Assembly (NCBI RefSeq): GCF_900130055.1
Contig: NZ_FQXU01000009.1
Span: forward strand, 36,500 to 100,499
Source of the DNA: Clostridium intestinale DSM 6191
Lineage (GTDB): Bacteria; Bacillota; Clostridia; Clostridiales; Clostridiaceae
DNA: 64,000 nt
Direction: 5' to 3'
A program made the position numbers and the translations under genes. A model generated the notes under the pieces. It was given only the letters and a program-made list of their open reading frames with translations, made no database searches and was not told the origin of the DNA. Every line of letters begins with the position of its first letter. The first letter of the stretch is position 1. Shown here in pieces: positions 44,650 through 51,772 of this stretch.

Positions 44650-45216
44650 CTAGTTTCTATCGATAAGTACAGACAAGGAAGTCTGATGAAGACTAGCTTG
44701 CACCCATAGCTGTTTTGTCACTTCTTCTATACTACATGGCATGGAATTTACAAGCCACCATTCTACTACACCAACAAAAGCCGAGGTTAAAAAATGTACT
44801 GTAATTTCTTTTGAAAAGCCTGCCGTATCGTTCTCAGTCACAACAACCGTAGCAACTTTTGAGGCAATCATTGAATAAAGAGCTTTGCGAAAATAGCCAA
44901 TGCCTTCATTTGTCATCAAAATTTTGTATTGAATAAAATTTTCACGCAGGTATTCAAATGTAGTAAGGAGTACATTATAATTAGCACTTTTAACTTCTTG
45001 TTCCTCACAATACTGCATGAGCTTGCTAGTATATGTTTCGATGCACTTGTCCAGTAAATCGTACTTGTCAGCAAAATGAAGATAAACAGTTCCTCTGTTT
45101 ACATTTGCATGTTCTGCAATATCGTTAATCGTTATTTTTTCAAACTTATTGCCACTTAGAAGTTCGACAAAAGCAGACATAATTAGTTGTCTCGTTTTTT
45201 GTATTCGCCTGTCCAT
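44650..45216 (-). CDS. TetR/AcrR-family transcriptional repressor
   Basis: A 188-aa regulator. The N-terminal HTH is seen in RRIQKTRQLIMSAFVELL, FEKITINDIAEHANVNRGT and VYLHFADKYDLL. The C-terminal ligand/dimer domain ends in STAFVGVVEWWLVNSM-like sequence. The start ATG at 45216 (MDRRIQK) has GGAGGAATT upstream. A 24-codon in-frame extension is unsupported. It is divergent from the reductase gene across a 155-bp gap with two inverted-repeat sites, so self-repression and control of the neighbour are likely. Codon use (CGN, GCC) differs from nearby genes. Confidence 0.9.
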   Translation of the reverse strand: MDRRIQKTRQLIMSAFVELLSGNKFEKITINDIAEHANVNRGTVYLHFADKYDLLDKCIETYTSKLMQYCEEQEVKSANYNVLLTTFEYLRENFIQYKILMTNEGIGYFRKALYSMIASKVATVVVTENDTAGFSKEITVHFLTSAFVGVVEWWLVNSMPCSIEEVTKQLWVQASLHQTSLSVLIDRN

Positions 45217-45233
45217 AATTCCTCCATATATTT

Positions 45234-45258
45234 TCAACAGAAGGTGGAAATCTGTTGA
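45234..45258. promoter_or_regulatory. TetR operator candidate 1
   Basis: TCAACAGA (45234-45241) and TCTGTTGA (45251-45258) are perfect 8-bp inverted arms with a 9-bp spacer, 17 bp before the tetR start codon on its own strand. Confidence 0.5.
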
Positions 45259-45326
45259 GTATTCAACAAAAGCTGTAATATCAACCATTGATTAATGAGT
45301 TAATAATGTTTATATTTATTTTATCA

Positions 45327-45354
45327 AACATTTGTTGAAAAAACAACAAATGTT
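45327..45354. promoter_or_regulatory. TetR operator candidate 2 (28-bp palindrome)
   Basis: AACATTTGTTG (45327-45337), AAAAAA, CAACAAATGTT (45344-45354): perfect 11-bp arms just upstream of the reductase ribosome binding site. It shares TGTTGA/TCAACA half-sites with the first candidate, consistent with one dimeric regulator. Confidence 0.65.
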
Positions 45355-45371
45355 ATTTGGAGGGAAACAGA

Positions 45372-46289
45372 ATGAAAATATTATTTTTTGGACGAGGTGT
45401 AGTATCTACTCAATATGCTTGGGCGTTTGAGAAGGCAGGTCATACAGTGGAGTTTTATGTAAGAAAAGGAAGAAAAGAAACCTATGGTAACTCAGTCCAT
45501 CTTGAAATATGGGACGCAAGAAAAAGCTTGAAAGGAAAGTTCGTAAATGAAAATTGGAAAATAACTTTGAATGAAGAAGTTAATCCTAACCATGATTATG
45601 ACCTTATCTTTGTAAGTGTAAATACTGAACAGGTTTCTAGCGCAATTGACTATTTAAAGAATCGTGTTGGAAACGCAACGGTATTGTTTTTCAACAACTT
45701 TTGGCAAGACCCAAAGACAGAAGTAGTTCCTATTCCATTGAATCAAGTTGTGTTTGGTTTCCCTGGTGCAGGCGGCGGCATTGAAAATAATAAGTTGCGA
45801 GGTGGCTTCTTAAAAACTGTCTTTATTGAAGGATCAAGGCATGGGGTGGAAACTCGTATTGAAGAAGTAAGACAGCTATTTTGGGGTGCAGAATTTAAAG
45901 TTAGTACACTAAAAGATATGCGTAGTTGGTTATGGAATCATTTTGCGATAAATGCGGCTATGGAAGTAGAACTTGTTAAGTGTGGAAGTTTTAGTAATAT
46001 GATGGAGTCGCCGCAATTACTTTCAAACATCGGATTGAATTTGAGGGAAATTGTTCCTGTATTAAAGGCAAAGGGTGCTAAAATTGATTTAATCACTAAT
46101 CTTTTTGCATATCTACCCCACAAGTTTTTAGGGTTTTTGTTAGGCAAAGTTGTGTTTTCTCCCAAAAGTCTGTCACGTAAATTTATGGTATACAATAACA
46201 GCAGACCAGGTTACGCATTACAAGAAGTATTTAACACAGCTCAGAAATTCAATGTATCCACTCCAAGATTGAAAGCAGCTTTTAAATAG
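45372..46289 (+). CDS. Ketopantoate reductase family (ApbA/PanE-like) oxidoreductase
   Basis: A 305-aa Rossmann-fold NAD(P)-dependent dehydrogenase. The N-terminal ILFFGRGVVSTQYAWAFEKAG is a variant dinucleotide-binding loop (GxGxxS/A type). DLIFVSVNTEQ and GFPGAGGGIENNKL follow, and the C-terminal helical domain is present. True PanE substrate use is doubtful given weak motif conservation and the divergent TetR. It may reduce another 2-keto acid or a toxic compound. ATG 45372 has TTGGAGGG upstream, and a TTG 15 nt earlier is less likely. CGN codons point to recent acquisition. Confidence 0.82.
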   Translation: MKILFFGRGVVSTQYAWAFEKAGHTVEFYVRKGRKETYGNSVHLEIWDARKSLKGKFVNENWKITLNEEVNPNHDYDLIFVSVNTEQVSSAIDYLKNRVGNATVLFFNNFWQDPKTEVVPIPLNQVVFGFPGAGGGIENNKLRGGFLKTVFIEGSRHGVETRIEEVRQLFWGAEFKVSTLKDMRSWLWNHFAINAAMEVELVKCGSFSNMMESPQLLSNIGLNLREIVPVLKAKGAKIDLITNLFAYLPHKFLGFLLGKVVFSPKSLSRKFMVYNNSRPGYALQEVFNTAQKFNVSTPRLKAAFK

Positions 46290-46370
46290 GATATTTTTTG
46301 TAGATATGAGGGTATTATCTTGGCAATGTTGTAAATAAACTAATGATTATTAAGGATGTTAGGTAACTCA

Positions 46371-46418
46371 AAACTTCTACAAACCTTTGTAAATAAAGGG
46401 GAGTAGAAGCTTTTTTTA
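46371..46418 (+). terminator. Terminator of the reductase gene
   Basis: CTTCTAC (46374-46380) pairs with GTAGAAG (46403-46409), and inner CCTTT pairs with AAAGG. CTTTTTTT follows. Confidence 0.85.
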
Positions 46419-46510
46419 TGTTTAAATTCTATGTGTGAAGCACACGGATTGAGAAATGAAAGCATACACCATAGGGATTAATGTTTTTAGGGCTTGATTA
46501 GATCAAGAGA
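46411..46510 (+). repeat. ~70-bp repeat, right copy flanking the tetR-panE module
   Basis: Related to 44511-44576 in the same orientation, and like it placed directly after a terminator. It contains GTGTG-AAG-CACAC and GGATTGAG. The following hairpin is CTTGAT-TAG-ATCAAG. The two copies bracket the tetR/reductase pair as direct repeats. Confidence 0.6.
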
Positions 46511-46549
46511 GTTTTATCTACGAATAATAGCAAAATATTTATGTATGTC

Positions 46550-46569
46550 TTGACAAAGTAGAGTTCTAC
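46550..46569 (+). promoter_or_regulatory. -35 element with GTAGAGTTCTAC palindrome, MATE leader promoter
   Basis: TTGACA (46550-46555) is followed 2 bp later by GTAGAGTTCTAC (46558-46569), which has perfect 5-bp arms. A close match, GTAGAATTCTAC, lies at 46885-46896. A palindrome between -35 and -10 is typical of MerR-type control. No good -10 is visible, so the promoter is tentative. Confidence 0.4.
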
Positions 46570-46616
46570 CTACACACTGTTAAGTAGAAGTCAACCTAAT
46601 TTTGGAGGTGAATAGA

Positions 46617-46661
46617 ATGGAGGGCTACAGCTACTACATTCTGTATGTGATATGCCAATAA
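46617..46661 (+). CDS. Possible 14-codon leader peptide upstream of the MATE gene
   Basis: The ORF encodes MEGYSYYILYVICQ and is preceded by GGAGGTGA at an ideal 6-nt distance. It lies downstream of a TTGACA element and upstream of a terminator, as expected for a regulatory leader. It could also be the start of a decayed gene. The region to 46850 has further broken coding-like sequence, including an in-frame tail ending GIGNRA just before the terminator. Confidence 0.4.
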   Translation: MEGYSYYILYVICQ

Positions 46662-46852
46662 CCAAAGCCTAGTCCATTATAGGCACACAATGAAGATTGA
46701 AATTACTGCAAAGTCATACAGTTGATAGATAAAGCTGAAAAATATCTTTGCTGAAGCCAAATGAAAACTGTTGCAGAGATTTACGATTGAACAGAAGAAA
46801 GCCTTTTTAGAGTTGCTGATAAAAGCATATGGAAACATAGGAATTGGCAATC
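46662..46852 (+). pseudogene. Degenerate coding-like stretch in the MATE leader
   Basis: No ORF spans this stretch. Short coding-like pieces occur in different frames, the longest from 46765 to 46860 reading ...FTIEQKKAFLELLIKAYGN... to a TAA. Either a decayed small gene or purely structural RNA. I do not recognise the protein fragment. Confidence 0.3.
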
Positions 46853-46874
46853 GTGCTTAACAGCGCTTTTTTTT
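46853..46874 (+). terminator. Terminator-like hairpin upstream of the MATE gene
   Basis: GTGCT (46853-46857) pairs with AGCGC (46862-46866) including a G-T pair, followed by eight T. It lies about 45 bp before the MATE start, so could attenuate the leader transcript. Confidence 0.55.
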
Positions 46875-46884
46875 GCATAGCTAG

Positions 46885-46896
46885 GTAGAATTCTAC
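46885..46896. promoter_or_regulatory. GTAGAATTCTAC palindrome before the MATE gene
   Basis: A perfect 12-bp palindrome directly upstream of the MATE ribosome binding site, nearly identical to 46558-46569. Candidate operator. The regulator is not identified. Confidence 0.45.
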
Positions 46897-46917
46897 TAAT
46901 TAAAAGGAGATGTTATT

Positions 46918-48303
46918 ATGATTAATGAAGAAAATAATGAAATGTACTATCTTGAGAAAGCTCCCGTGCCTAAAGCGATTATGCACATGGCAGTACCAAT
47001 GATTATGGGGATGGTCGTCAATATGATTTACAATATTACAGATGCCTATTTCATAGGGCTATTAAATAATACGTCTGCATTGGCCGCTGTAACTCTTGCA
47101 CTACCATTTACAACAATTCTTATGGCACTTGGAGAATTGTTTGGAACTGGTGGAAGCACCTACATTTCACGTCTACTAGGCGAAAAAAATATTAGTGGTG
47201 TAAAAAGTGCGTCCTCTGTTAATTTTTATCTTTCGTTATTGTCAGGTGTTGTATTTGCAATAATATGTATTCCGCTTTTAACGTCAGTTTTAAATGTCTT
47301 AGGTGCAACTGGTGACGCATTTACCCCAACAATGAATTTTATTCTGCCTTTTGTTATCGGTGCACCGTTCATAGTAGCAAATTTTACTTTAGGTCAAACT
47401 ATTCGTGGTGAAGGTGCAGCAAAGGAATCTATGATTGGCATGGTTATTAGTGTGGTCGTTAATATCATACTTGATCCAATTTTAATTTTTACACTTAGCA
47501 AGGGTGTGATGGGTGCTGCTATCGCAACCGTGATTGGCAATATCTGTGCGGTTGTGTACTATGTTTGGTATCTGAACACAAAAAGTCCTGTTCAGAGTGT
47601 GTCATTACAGGATTGTAAACCTACTAAAGATATACTTAGTAACATTTTCAAGATTGGTGTATCTGCATTCCTACTTTCATGTTTTCTGATTGTATCGAGT
47701 CTTTTATTTAACAACTACTCGATGATGTATGGTGATTATGTGGTTGCTGCTTTTGGTGTAGCTAATAGAATATGTCAGATTTCTGATTTAATTGGCATGG
47801 GTCTGTATATGGGCGTAGTGCCTTTGATAGCATTTTCTTATGCAGCAGCAGATACCGAACGTTTGAGTAAAGTGCTTAAAACAACTGTAACCTATCTTGT
47901 TTGTACGGTTTTGGGAATTGCGGCTATCTTGTTTGCATTTCGAACACAAGTAATTAGTATCTTCAGCTCTGATACTAATGTAATTCATATAGGTAAGGAA
48001 ATTTTAACAGCACTACTTCTATCCACTTTGTTCGCCGGGCTTTCGGGGTTTATCACAAGTATATTTCAAGCTTTTGGTAAAGGCGTGCAGTCAAATATCA
48101 TGTCCGTAGTAAGAGGAATTGTACTAATTCCTATCATTATTGTGGGAAACAAAATGTTTGGATTGGATGGTGTAATTTGGTCGCTGACCGCATCAGAATT
48201 TTGTGCAGGTGCAGTGGGAATTTGCCTTTGGGTAATCTCTAAACGCAAAATTATGGATACACCAGTGGAAGAAAGAATAGCATTTGCCCAGGATGAAGTG
48301 TAG
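46918..48303 (+). CDS. MATE family multidrug/sodium antiporter
   Basis: A 461-aa, twelve-helix inner-membrane exporter. PKAIMHMAVPMIMGMVVNMIYN (residues 18-39), DAYFIGLLNN, GTGGSTYISRLLGE, GQTIRGEGAAKESM and NIILDPILIF are MATE signatures of the NorM/MepA-like branch. Likely exports cationic drugs or toxins using Na+ or H+. AAAAGGAGA precedes the ATG. Frequent CGT/CGC arginine and GGC glycine codons contrast with the AGA/AGG use around it, so horizontal acquisition is likely. Sits behind a ~370-bp leader with a short ORF and a terminator. Confidence 0.93.
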   Translation: MINEENNEMYYLEKAPVPKAIMHMAVPMIMGMVVNMIYNITDAYFIGLLNNTSALAAVTLALPFTTILMALGELFGTGGSTYISRLLGEKNISGVKSASSVNFYLSLLSGVVFAIICIPLLTSVLNVLGATGDAFTPTMNFILPFVIGAPFIVANFTLGQTIRGEGAAKESMIGMVISVVVNIILDPILIFTLSKGVMGAAIATVIGNICAVVYYVWYLNTKSPVQSVSLQDCKPTKDILSNIFKIGVSAFLLSCFLIVSSLLFNNYSMMYGDYVVAAFGVANRICQISDLIGMGLYMGVVPLIAFSYAAADTERLSKVLKTTVTYLVCTVLGIAAILFAFRTQVISIFSSDTNVIHIGKEILTALLLSTLFAGLSGFITSIFQAFGKGVQSNIMSVVRGIVLIPIIIVGNKMFGLDGVIWSLTASEFCAGAVGICLWVISKRKIMDTPVEERIAFAQDEV

Positions 48304-48338
48304 ATGCTTTCACTGCCTTTTTATAATAGTTATTATAT

Positions 48339-48378
48339 AAAGACCTACCGAGTTCTTAATTAGTAGGTCTTTCTTTTT
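48339..48378 (+). terminator. Terminator of the MATE gene
   Basis: AAAGACCTAC (48339-48348) pairs with GTAGGTCTTT (48363-48372), followed by CTTTTT. Confidence 0.92.
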
Positions 48379-48486
48379 ATCTTAAAAGGTTTTGGTTAAC
48401 ACTGAGATGAGTCTATAATTACTTAAGAAATCCAAAGCCCCATCATGTTACTTGTTACCATGGGAGAGAGTAATTAATAATTATTA

Positions 48487-48515
48487 TTGACAATGATTAT
48501 TAATTATGATACTAT
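48487..48515 (+). promoter_or_regulatory. Promoter of the arsR-type gene
   Basis: TTGACA (48487-48492), 17-bp spacer, TACTAT (48510-48515). The operator palindrome begins at the last base of the -10 and covers the transcription start, the classical layout for a repressor. Confidence 0.8.
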
Positions 48516-48536
48516 AGTTCTATAATTATAGAACTA
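48515..48536. promoter_or_regulatory. 22-bp palindromic operator O1 (arsR promoter)
   Basis: TAGTTC-TATAATTATA-GAACTA, a perfect 22-bp palindrome. The same half-sites with the same 10-bp spacing recur at 48858-48879 before lon. Confidence 0.8.
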
Positions 48537-48554
48537 CAAGGTGAGGAAGTCTTT

Positions 48555-48836
48555 ATGAAACTTGATGAAAATACTATACAACAAGCAGTTAAAGTTTATA
48601 AGGCTTTAGGAGAGCCTACAAGAATAAAAATAATTCAGATTTTATATAAGACTGAGGAATTAAGTTGTAATGAAATAGAATATAAAACATGCATATGTGC
48701 TAAGTCAACTTTATCGCATCACATGAAGCAATTAGCAGATTGTGGACTTATTGAACTTCGCAAGGATGGTATATATCATTATTACAGCTTAAATAAAGAA
48801 CTATTAAACAAGTTTGTAACAATAATTTGGGAATAA
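48555..48836 (+). CDS. ArsR/SmtB-type transcriptional regulator
   Basis: A 93-aa winged-helix repressor: [28 protein letters not shown], recognition helix in [21 protein letters not shown], and wing [10 protein letters not shown]. Cysteines lie just before and at the start of the recognition region (SCNEIE, TCICAK) and could sense metal or thiol stress, but the usual ELCVCDL motif is not present as such. The gene sits under a 22-bp operator and 70 bp before lon, which carries a second operator copy. It probably represses both. Confidence 0.9.
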   Translation: MKLDENTIQQAVKVYKALGEPTRIKIIQILYKTEELSCNEIEYKTCICAKSTLSHHMKQLADCGLIELRKDGIYHYYSLNKELLNKFVTIIWE

Positions 48837-48857
48837 AGATAAAAATTTTTTAATGAA

Positions 48858-48879
48858 TAGTTCGATAAAAATAGAACTA
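48858..48879. promoter_or_regulatory. Second operator copy O2 upstream of lon
   Basis: TAGTTC-GATAAAAATA-GAACTA: half-sites and spacing identical to O1, 27 bp before the lon start. It supports ATG 48907 as the true lon start, since the longer reading would be coding across the operator. Confidence 0.7.
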
Positions 48880-48906
48880 TCGAATAATTTAATGGAGATG
48901 ATGAAA

Positions 48907-51315
48907 ATGAAAGATTTAACTAATAATACAGCATTACCTATAATAGCAATCCCAAATACAGTTTTGATGCCAGGAAAATCAATAACATTAAAGGTTAATT
49001 CAGCAATTGGAAAACATATTACTAATAAGATGGAGAATGAGAATTTTTATGGTGTTGCATTAGCTATTAGAGAGGAATATGAAGGTGGAGATTTTTCTAG
49101 AGAAGATTTTTATACAGTTGGAACATTAGTAAAGCTAGAAGAAAGTAAAAAGATTAAAGATGGATATAATATAACTTTAGAGGTTATAGAAAGAGTAGAA
49201 GTTGAGGACTTTGTGTTAGAAGACAATAACTTCAAAGCTATTTATAGCACTATACCTGATATAGAAGACCTGGACAAACAAAATCAAAAAGAAATCATGC
49301 AATACATGAGAAACCTAATTTCAGAAATAAGTAAAAATTTCAGAGGCTCTGAAACTTATGTGGAATATGTAAATAGCCTAGAGGATATTCAAGGAATAAT
49401 AGCATATGTATTCCCATTTATGAACCTATCTTTTAGTGAGAAACAAGCTTTCTTAGAAATTCGTTCTTTAAGAAAAAAGAGTTTAAGATTTTTGGATATA
49501 TTAATAGAGCAAAAAGAAACTATTCAATTCCAGATGGAGCTTGCTCAAAAATTTAATGATAAAGTTAATAAAAGCTATAGAGAAAATATGTTAAGACAGC
49601 AACTTAAAGCTATCCAAGAAGAGCTGAATGAAGGTTCAGAGGATAATGTTAAGAGTAAAAATAAAAAGAATTACAGAGAAAAAATAGAAGCTGCTAACAT
49701 GCCAGAAGAAGTAAAAGAGATTGCTTTAAGTGAATTAGAGAAGTTTGAAAGACAAGGACCTAATAGCTCAGAAGCAAATGTTATTCAAACTTATCTTGAT
49801 TTATTAGTTAGTCTTCCTTGGGAGAAGAATAAAGTTAAGGATATAGATATTGAAAAGGCTAGAGAGATACTTAACAGCAAGCATTATGGTCTTGATAAGG
49901 TTAAGGATAGAATAATACAGCACTTAAGCATATTGAAGCTAAAAGAAAACAAACAAGGATCTATATTACTTTTAGTAGGGCCTCCAGGAACAGGAAAGAC
50001 AAGCCTTGGAAAAAGTATAGCTGAAGCCTTGGGAAGAAAATATGTCCGTATTAGTTTAGGTGGAATAAGAGATGAAGCAGAAATCAGAGGACATAGAAGA
50101 ACTTATATAGGAGCTTTACCTGGTAGAATAATTCAAGGAATGAAAAAGGCAGGAGAAAAGAATCCAGTATTCATTTTAGATGAAATAGATAAGATGATGG
50201 TTTCAAATAGTGGTGATCCAGCAAGTGCTTTATTAGAAGTTTTAGATCCAGAGCAAAACAATACTTTTGCAGATCATTACTTAGAAGTACCATATGATTT
50301 ATCAGATGTATTCTTTATAGCAACTGCTAATTCATTAAGAAGTATACCAGGACCACTAAGAGATCGTATGGAGATAATAGATATATCAAGCTATACAAGT
50401 AAAGAAAAGTTTTATATAGCAAAAGATCATTTATTACCAGCGGTTTTAGATGAAAATGGTCTAAACTCTAGTCAACTTCAAGTTGATGATGATGCTATGA
50501 AAGCCATAATAGATAATTATACAAGAGAAGCGGGAGTAAGAAGTTTAAAGAGACAATTATCTTCAGTTGCAAGAGTTTCAGCAGAAAAGATAGTTCTTAA
50601 TAAGGTTGAACTTCCACATATAATAAAAGAAGACATGCTATTTGATGTTTTAGGTCATGAAATAGCTCGTTATGATAAGGTTAATCAAAAAAATGCGCCT
50701 GGTGTAGTTACAGGGTTAGCTTGGACACCAGTAGGCGGAGATATACTATTTATTGAAGGTGTATTTATGCCAGGTAATGGACAATTAATGTTAACTGGAC
50801 AACTTGGAGATGTAATGAAGGAATCAGCAAGGATTTCACAAAGCTTAATTCGTTCAAGGTTTGCTTTAAATCTAAAGTATCTTGAATTAAATAAAAATGA
50901 TTTACACATCCATGTTCCAGCAGGGGCTATACCTAAAGATGGTCCATCAGCAGGAGTAGCTTTATTTACAACTATAGCTTCATTGATTACAGGAATAGAA
51001 GTAGATCCAAAGTTAGCTATGACAGGTGAGATATCCTTAAGAGGAGCTGTTCTACCAGTTGGAGGAATCAAGGAAAAAGTAATAGCAGCACACCGTTCAG
51101 GTATAAAGAGAGTTATCTTACCTAAAGATAATGAGATGGATATAAAAGATGTTCCACAAGAAGTTAGAGAGGATTTAGAATTTATTCTAGTTGAAACAAT
51201 AGAAGAAGTTATAAAAGAAACTATTGGAATAGAGCTTCCTAAAGTGGCAATGCTTCAGATTGCGGCTACAGAAGAAAAAAATAATGAGAATTTAAAGTTA
51301 ATTAATGTTGATTAA
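48907..51315 (+). CDS. lon: ATP-dependent protease Lon (LonA type)
   Basis: An 802-aa cytoplasmic quality-control protease. The N-terminal substrate-binding domain (about 1-200) starts [14 protein letters not shown]. The AAA+ module has Walker [17 protein letters not shown] and Walker [12 protein letters not shown]. The C-terminal protease domain has the Ser in [12 protein letters not shown] and the Lys in [14 protein letters not shown]. The start is ATG 48907 with GGAG 9 nt upstream. Earlier in-frame starts cross operator O2. Control by the adjacent ArsR-type protein is an unusual pairing. Confidence 0.96.
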   Translation: MKDLTNNTALPIIAIPNTVLMPGKSITLKVNSAIGKHITNKMENENFYGVALAIREEYEGGDFSREDFYTVGTLVKLEESKKIKDGYNITLEVIERVEVEDFVLEDNNFKAIYSTIPDIEDLDKQNQKEIMQYMRNLISEISKNFRGSETYVEYVNSLEDIQGIIAYVFPFMNLSFSEKQAFLEIRSLRKKSLRFLDILIEQKETIQFQMELAQKFNDKVNKSYRENMLRQQLKAIQEELNEGSEDNVKSKNKKNYREKIEAANMPEEVKEIALSELEKFERQGPNSSEANVIQTYLDLLVSLPWEKNKVKDIDIEKAREILNSKHYGLDKVKDRIIQHLSILKLKENKQGSILLLVGPPGTGKTSLGKSIAEALGRKYVRISLGGIRDEAEIRGHRRTYIGALPGRIIQGMKKAGEKNPVFILDEIDKMMVSNSGDPASALLEVLDPEQNNTFADHYLEVPYDLSDVFFIATANSLRSIPGPLRDRMEIIDISSYTSKEKFYIAKDHLLPAVLDENGLNSSQLQVDDDAMKAIIDNYTREAGVRSLKRQLSSVARVSAEKIVLNKVELPHIIKEDMLFDVLGHEIARYDKVNQKNAPGVVTGLAWTPVGGDILFIEGVFMPGNGQLMLTGQLGDVMKESARISQSLIRSRFALNLKYLELNKNDLHIHVPAGAIPKDGPSAGVALFTTIASLITGIEVDPKLAMTGEISLRGAVLPVGGIKEKVIAAHRSGIKRVILPKDNEMDIKDVPQEVREDLEFILVETIEEVIKETIGIELPKVAMLQIAATEEKNNENLKLINVD

Positions 51316-51323
51316 TAATAGAA

Positions 51324-51370
51324 AAACAGAGACTTTACCGATTTTTAAGGTAAAGTCTCTGTTTGTTTTA
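51324..51370 (+). terminator. Strong terminator of lon
   Basis: A 16-bp perfect stem (51324-51339 with 51349-51364; arms AAACAGAG.../...CTCTGTTT), a 9-nt loop and GTTTTA downstream. Confidence 0.95.
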
Positions 51371-51418
51371 TCCTGCATAAGTTACTTATATATTAGATAT
51401 TTCTACAAAATTATCAAT

Positions 51419-51475
51419 GTAATAAACGTTCGATATTTAGTAATAAACGTAGAAATTTATGAAAATAAGTATGAT
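51419..51475 (+). promoter_or_regulatory. LytTR-type (AgrA) direct repeats and -10 of the agr operon
   Basis: GTAATAAACGT occurs at 51419-51429 and 51440-51450, two perfect 11-bp direct repeats 21 bp apart (two helical turns). TATGAT (51470-51475) lies 20 bp after the second repeat, with no good -35. This matches LytTR regulators (AgrA, VirR, ComE), which bind paired ~9-bp direct repeats about 12 bp apart and activate promoters lacking a -35. Candidate positive-feedback site. The rest of 51376-51600 holds nothing else clear. Confidence 0.7.
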
Positions 51476-51600
51476 TTTTACCTTTAAATTATGCATTGTT
51501 ATATAAGTGTGAATATTATACATTTTTATGCTAATATTTATATTAAGATAAATATTGTAAATTTATGGTGGATAATAATACTTTATAGAGGTGGAAAATT

Positions 51601-51753
51601 GTGAAAGATAGCATAGCATTATTTTTAGTATTTACTTTGCTATTGATTCCTTTAGTTTTATTAAGTGGTATAGAGTTTATAATAAAAATACTATTAATGA
51701 CTGGAATTGCTGTATCATTAGGGGTTCAATATGCTTTAATAAGCAAAGATTAA
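51601..51753 (+). CDS. Small hydrophobic membrane peptide of the agr operon
   Basis: A 50-aa ORF starting GTG with GAGGTGG about 6 nt upstream. It has two hydrophobic stretches (about residues 5-22 and 25-46: IALFLVFTLLLIPLVLLSG and IIKILLMTGIAVSLGVQYAL), so is probably a two-helix membrane peptide. It is 19 bp before agrB and downstream of the LytTR repeats, so belongs to the agr transcript. I do not recognise a family. It may be a Blp/Agr-associated accessory, chaperone or immunity-like peptide, or a leader. Confidence 0.65.
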   Translation: MKDSIALFLVFTLLLIPLVLLSGIEFIIKILLMTGIAVSLGVQYALISKD

Positions 51754-51772
51754 TTAAAGTTGTGGTGATTTT

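Noticed and set aside
46765-46860. Reading FTIEQKKAFLELLIKAYGN... considered as a small gene
   Set aside because: No start codon with a binding site and a stop lies immediately upstream in frame. Kept only as a possible decayed fragment.
48853-48906. Longer lon reading starting [12 protein letters not shown]
   Set aside because: It would translate across the second operator copy and lacks a ribosome binding site. ATG 48907 fits better.
50685-51071. 128-codon open frame antisense to lon
   Set aside because: It lies opposite the highly conserved protease domain, has no start signal and matches no family.
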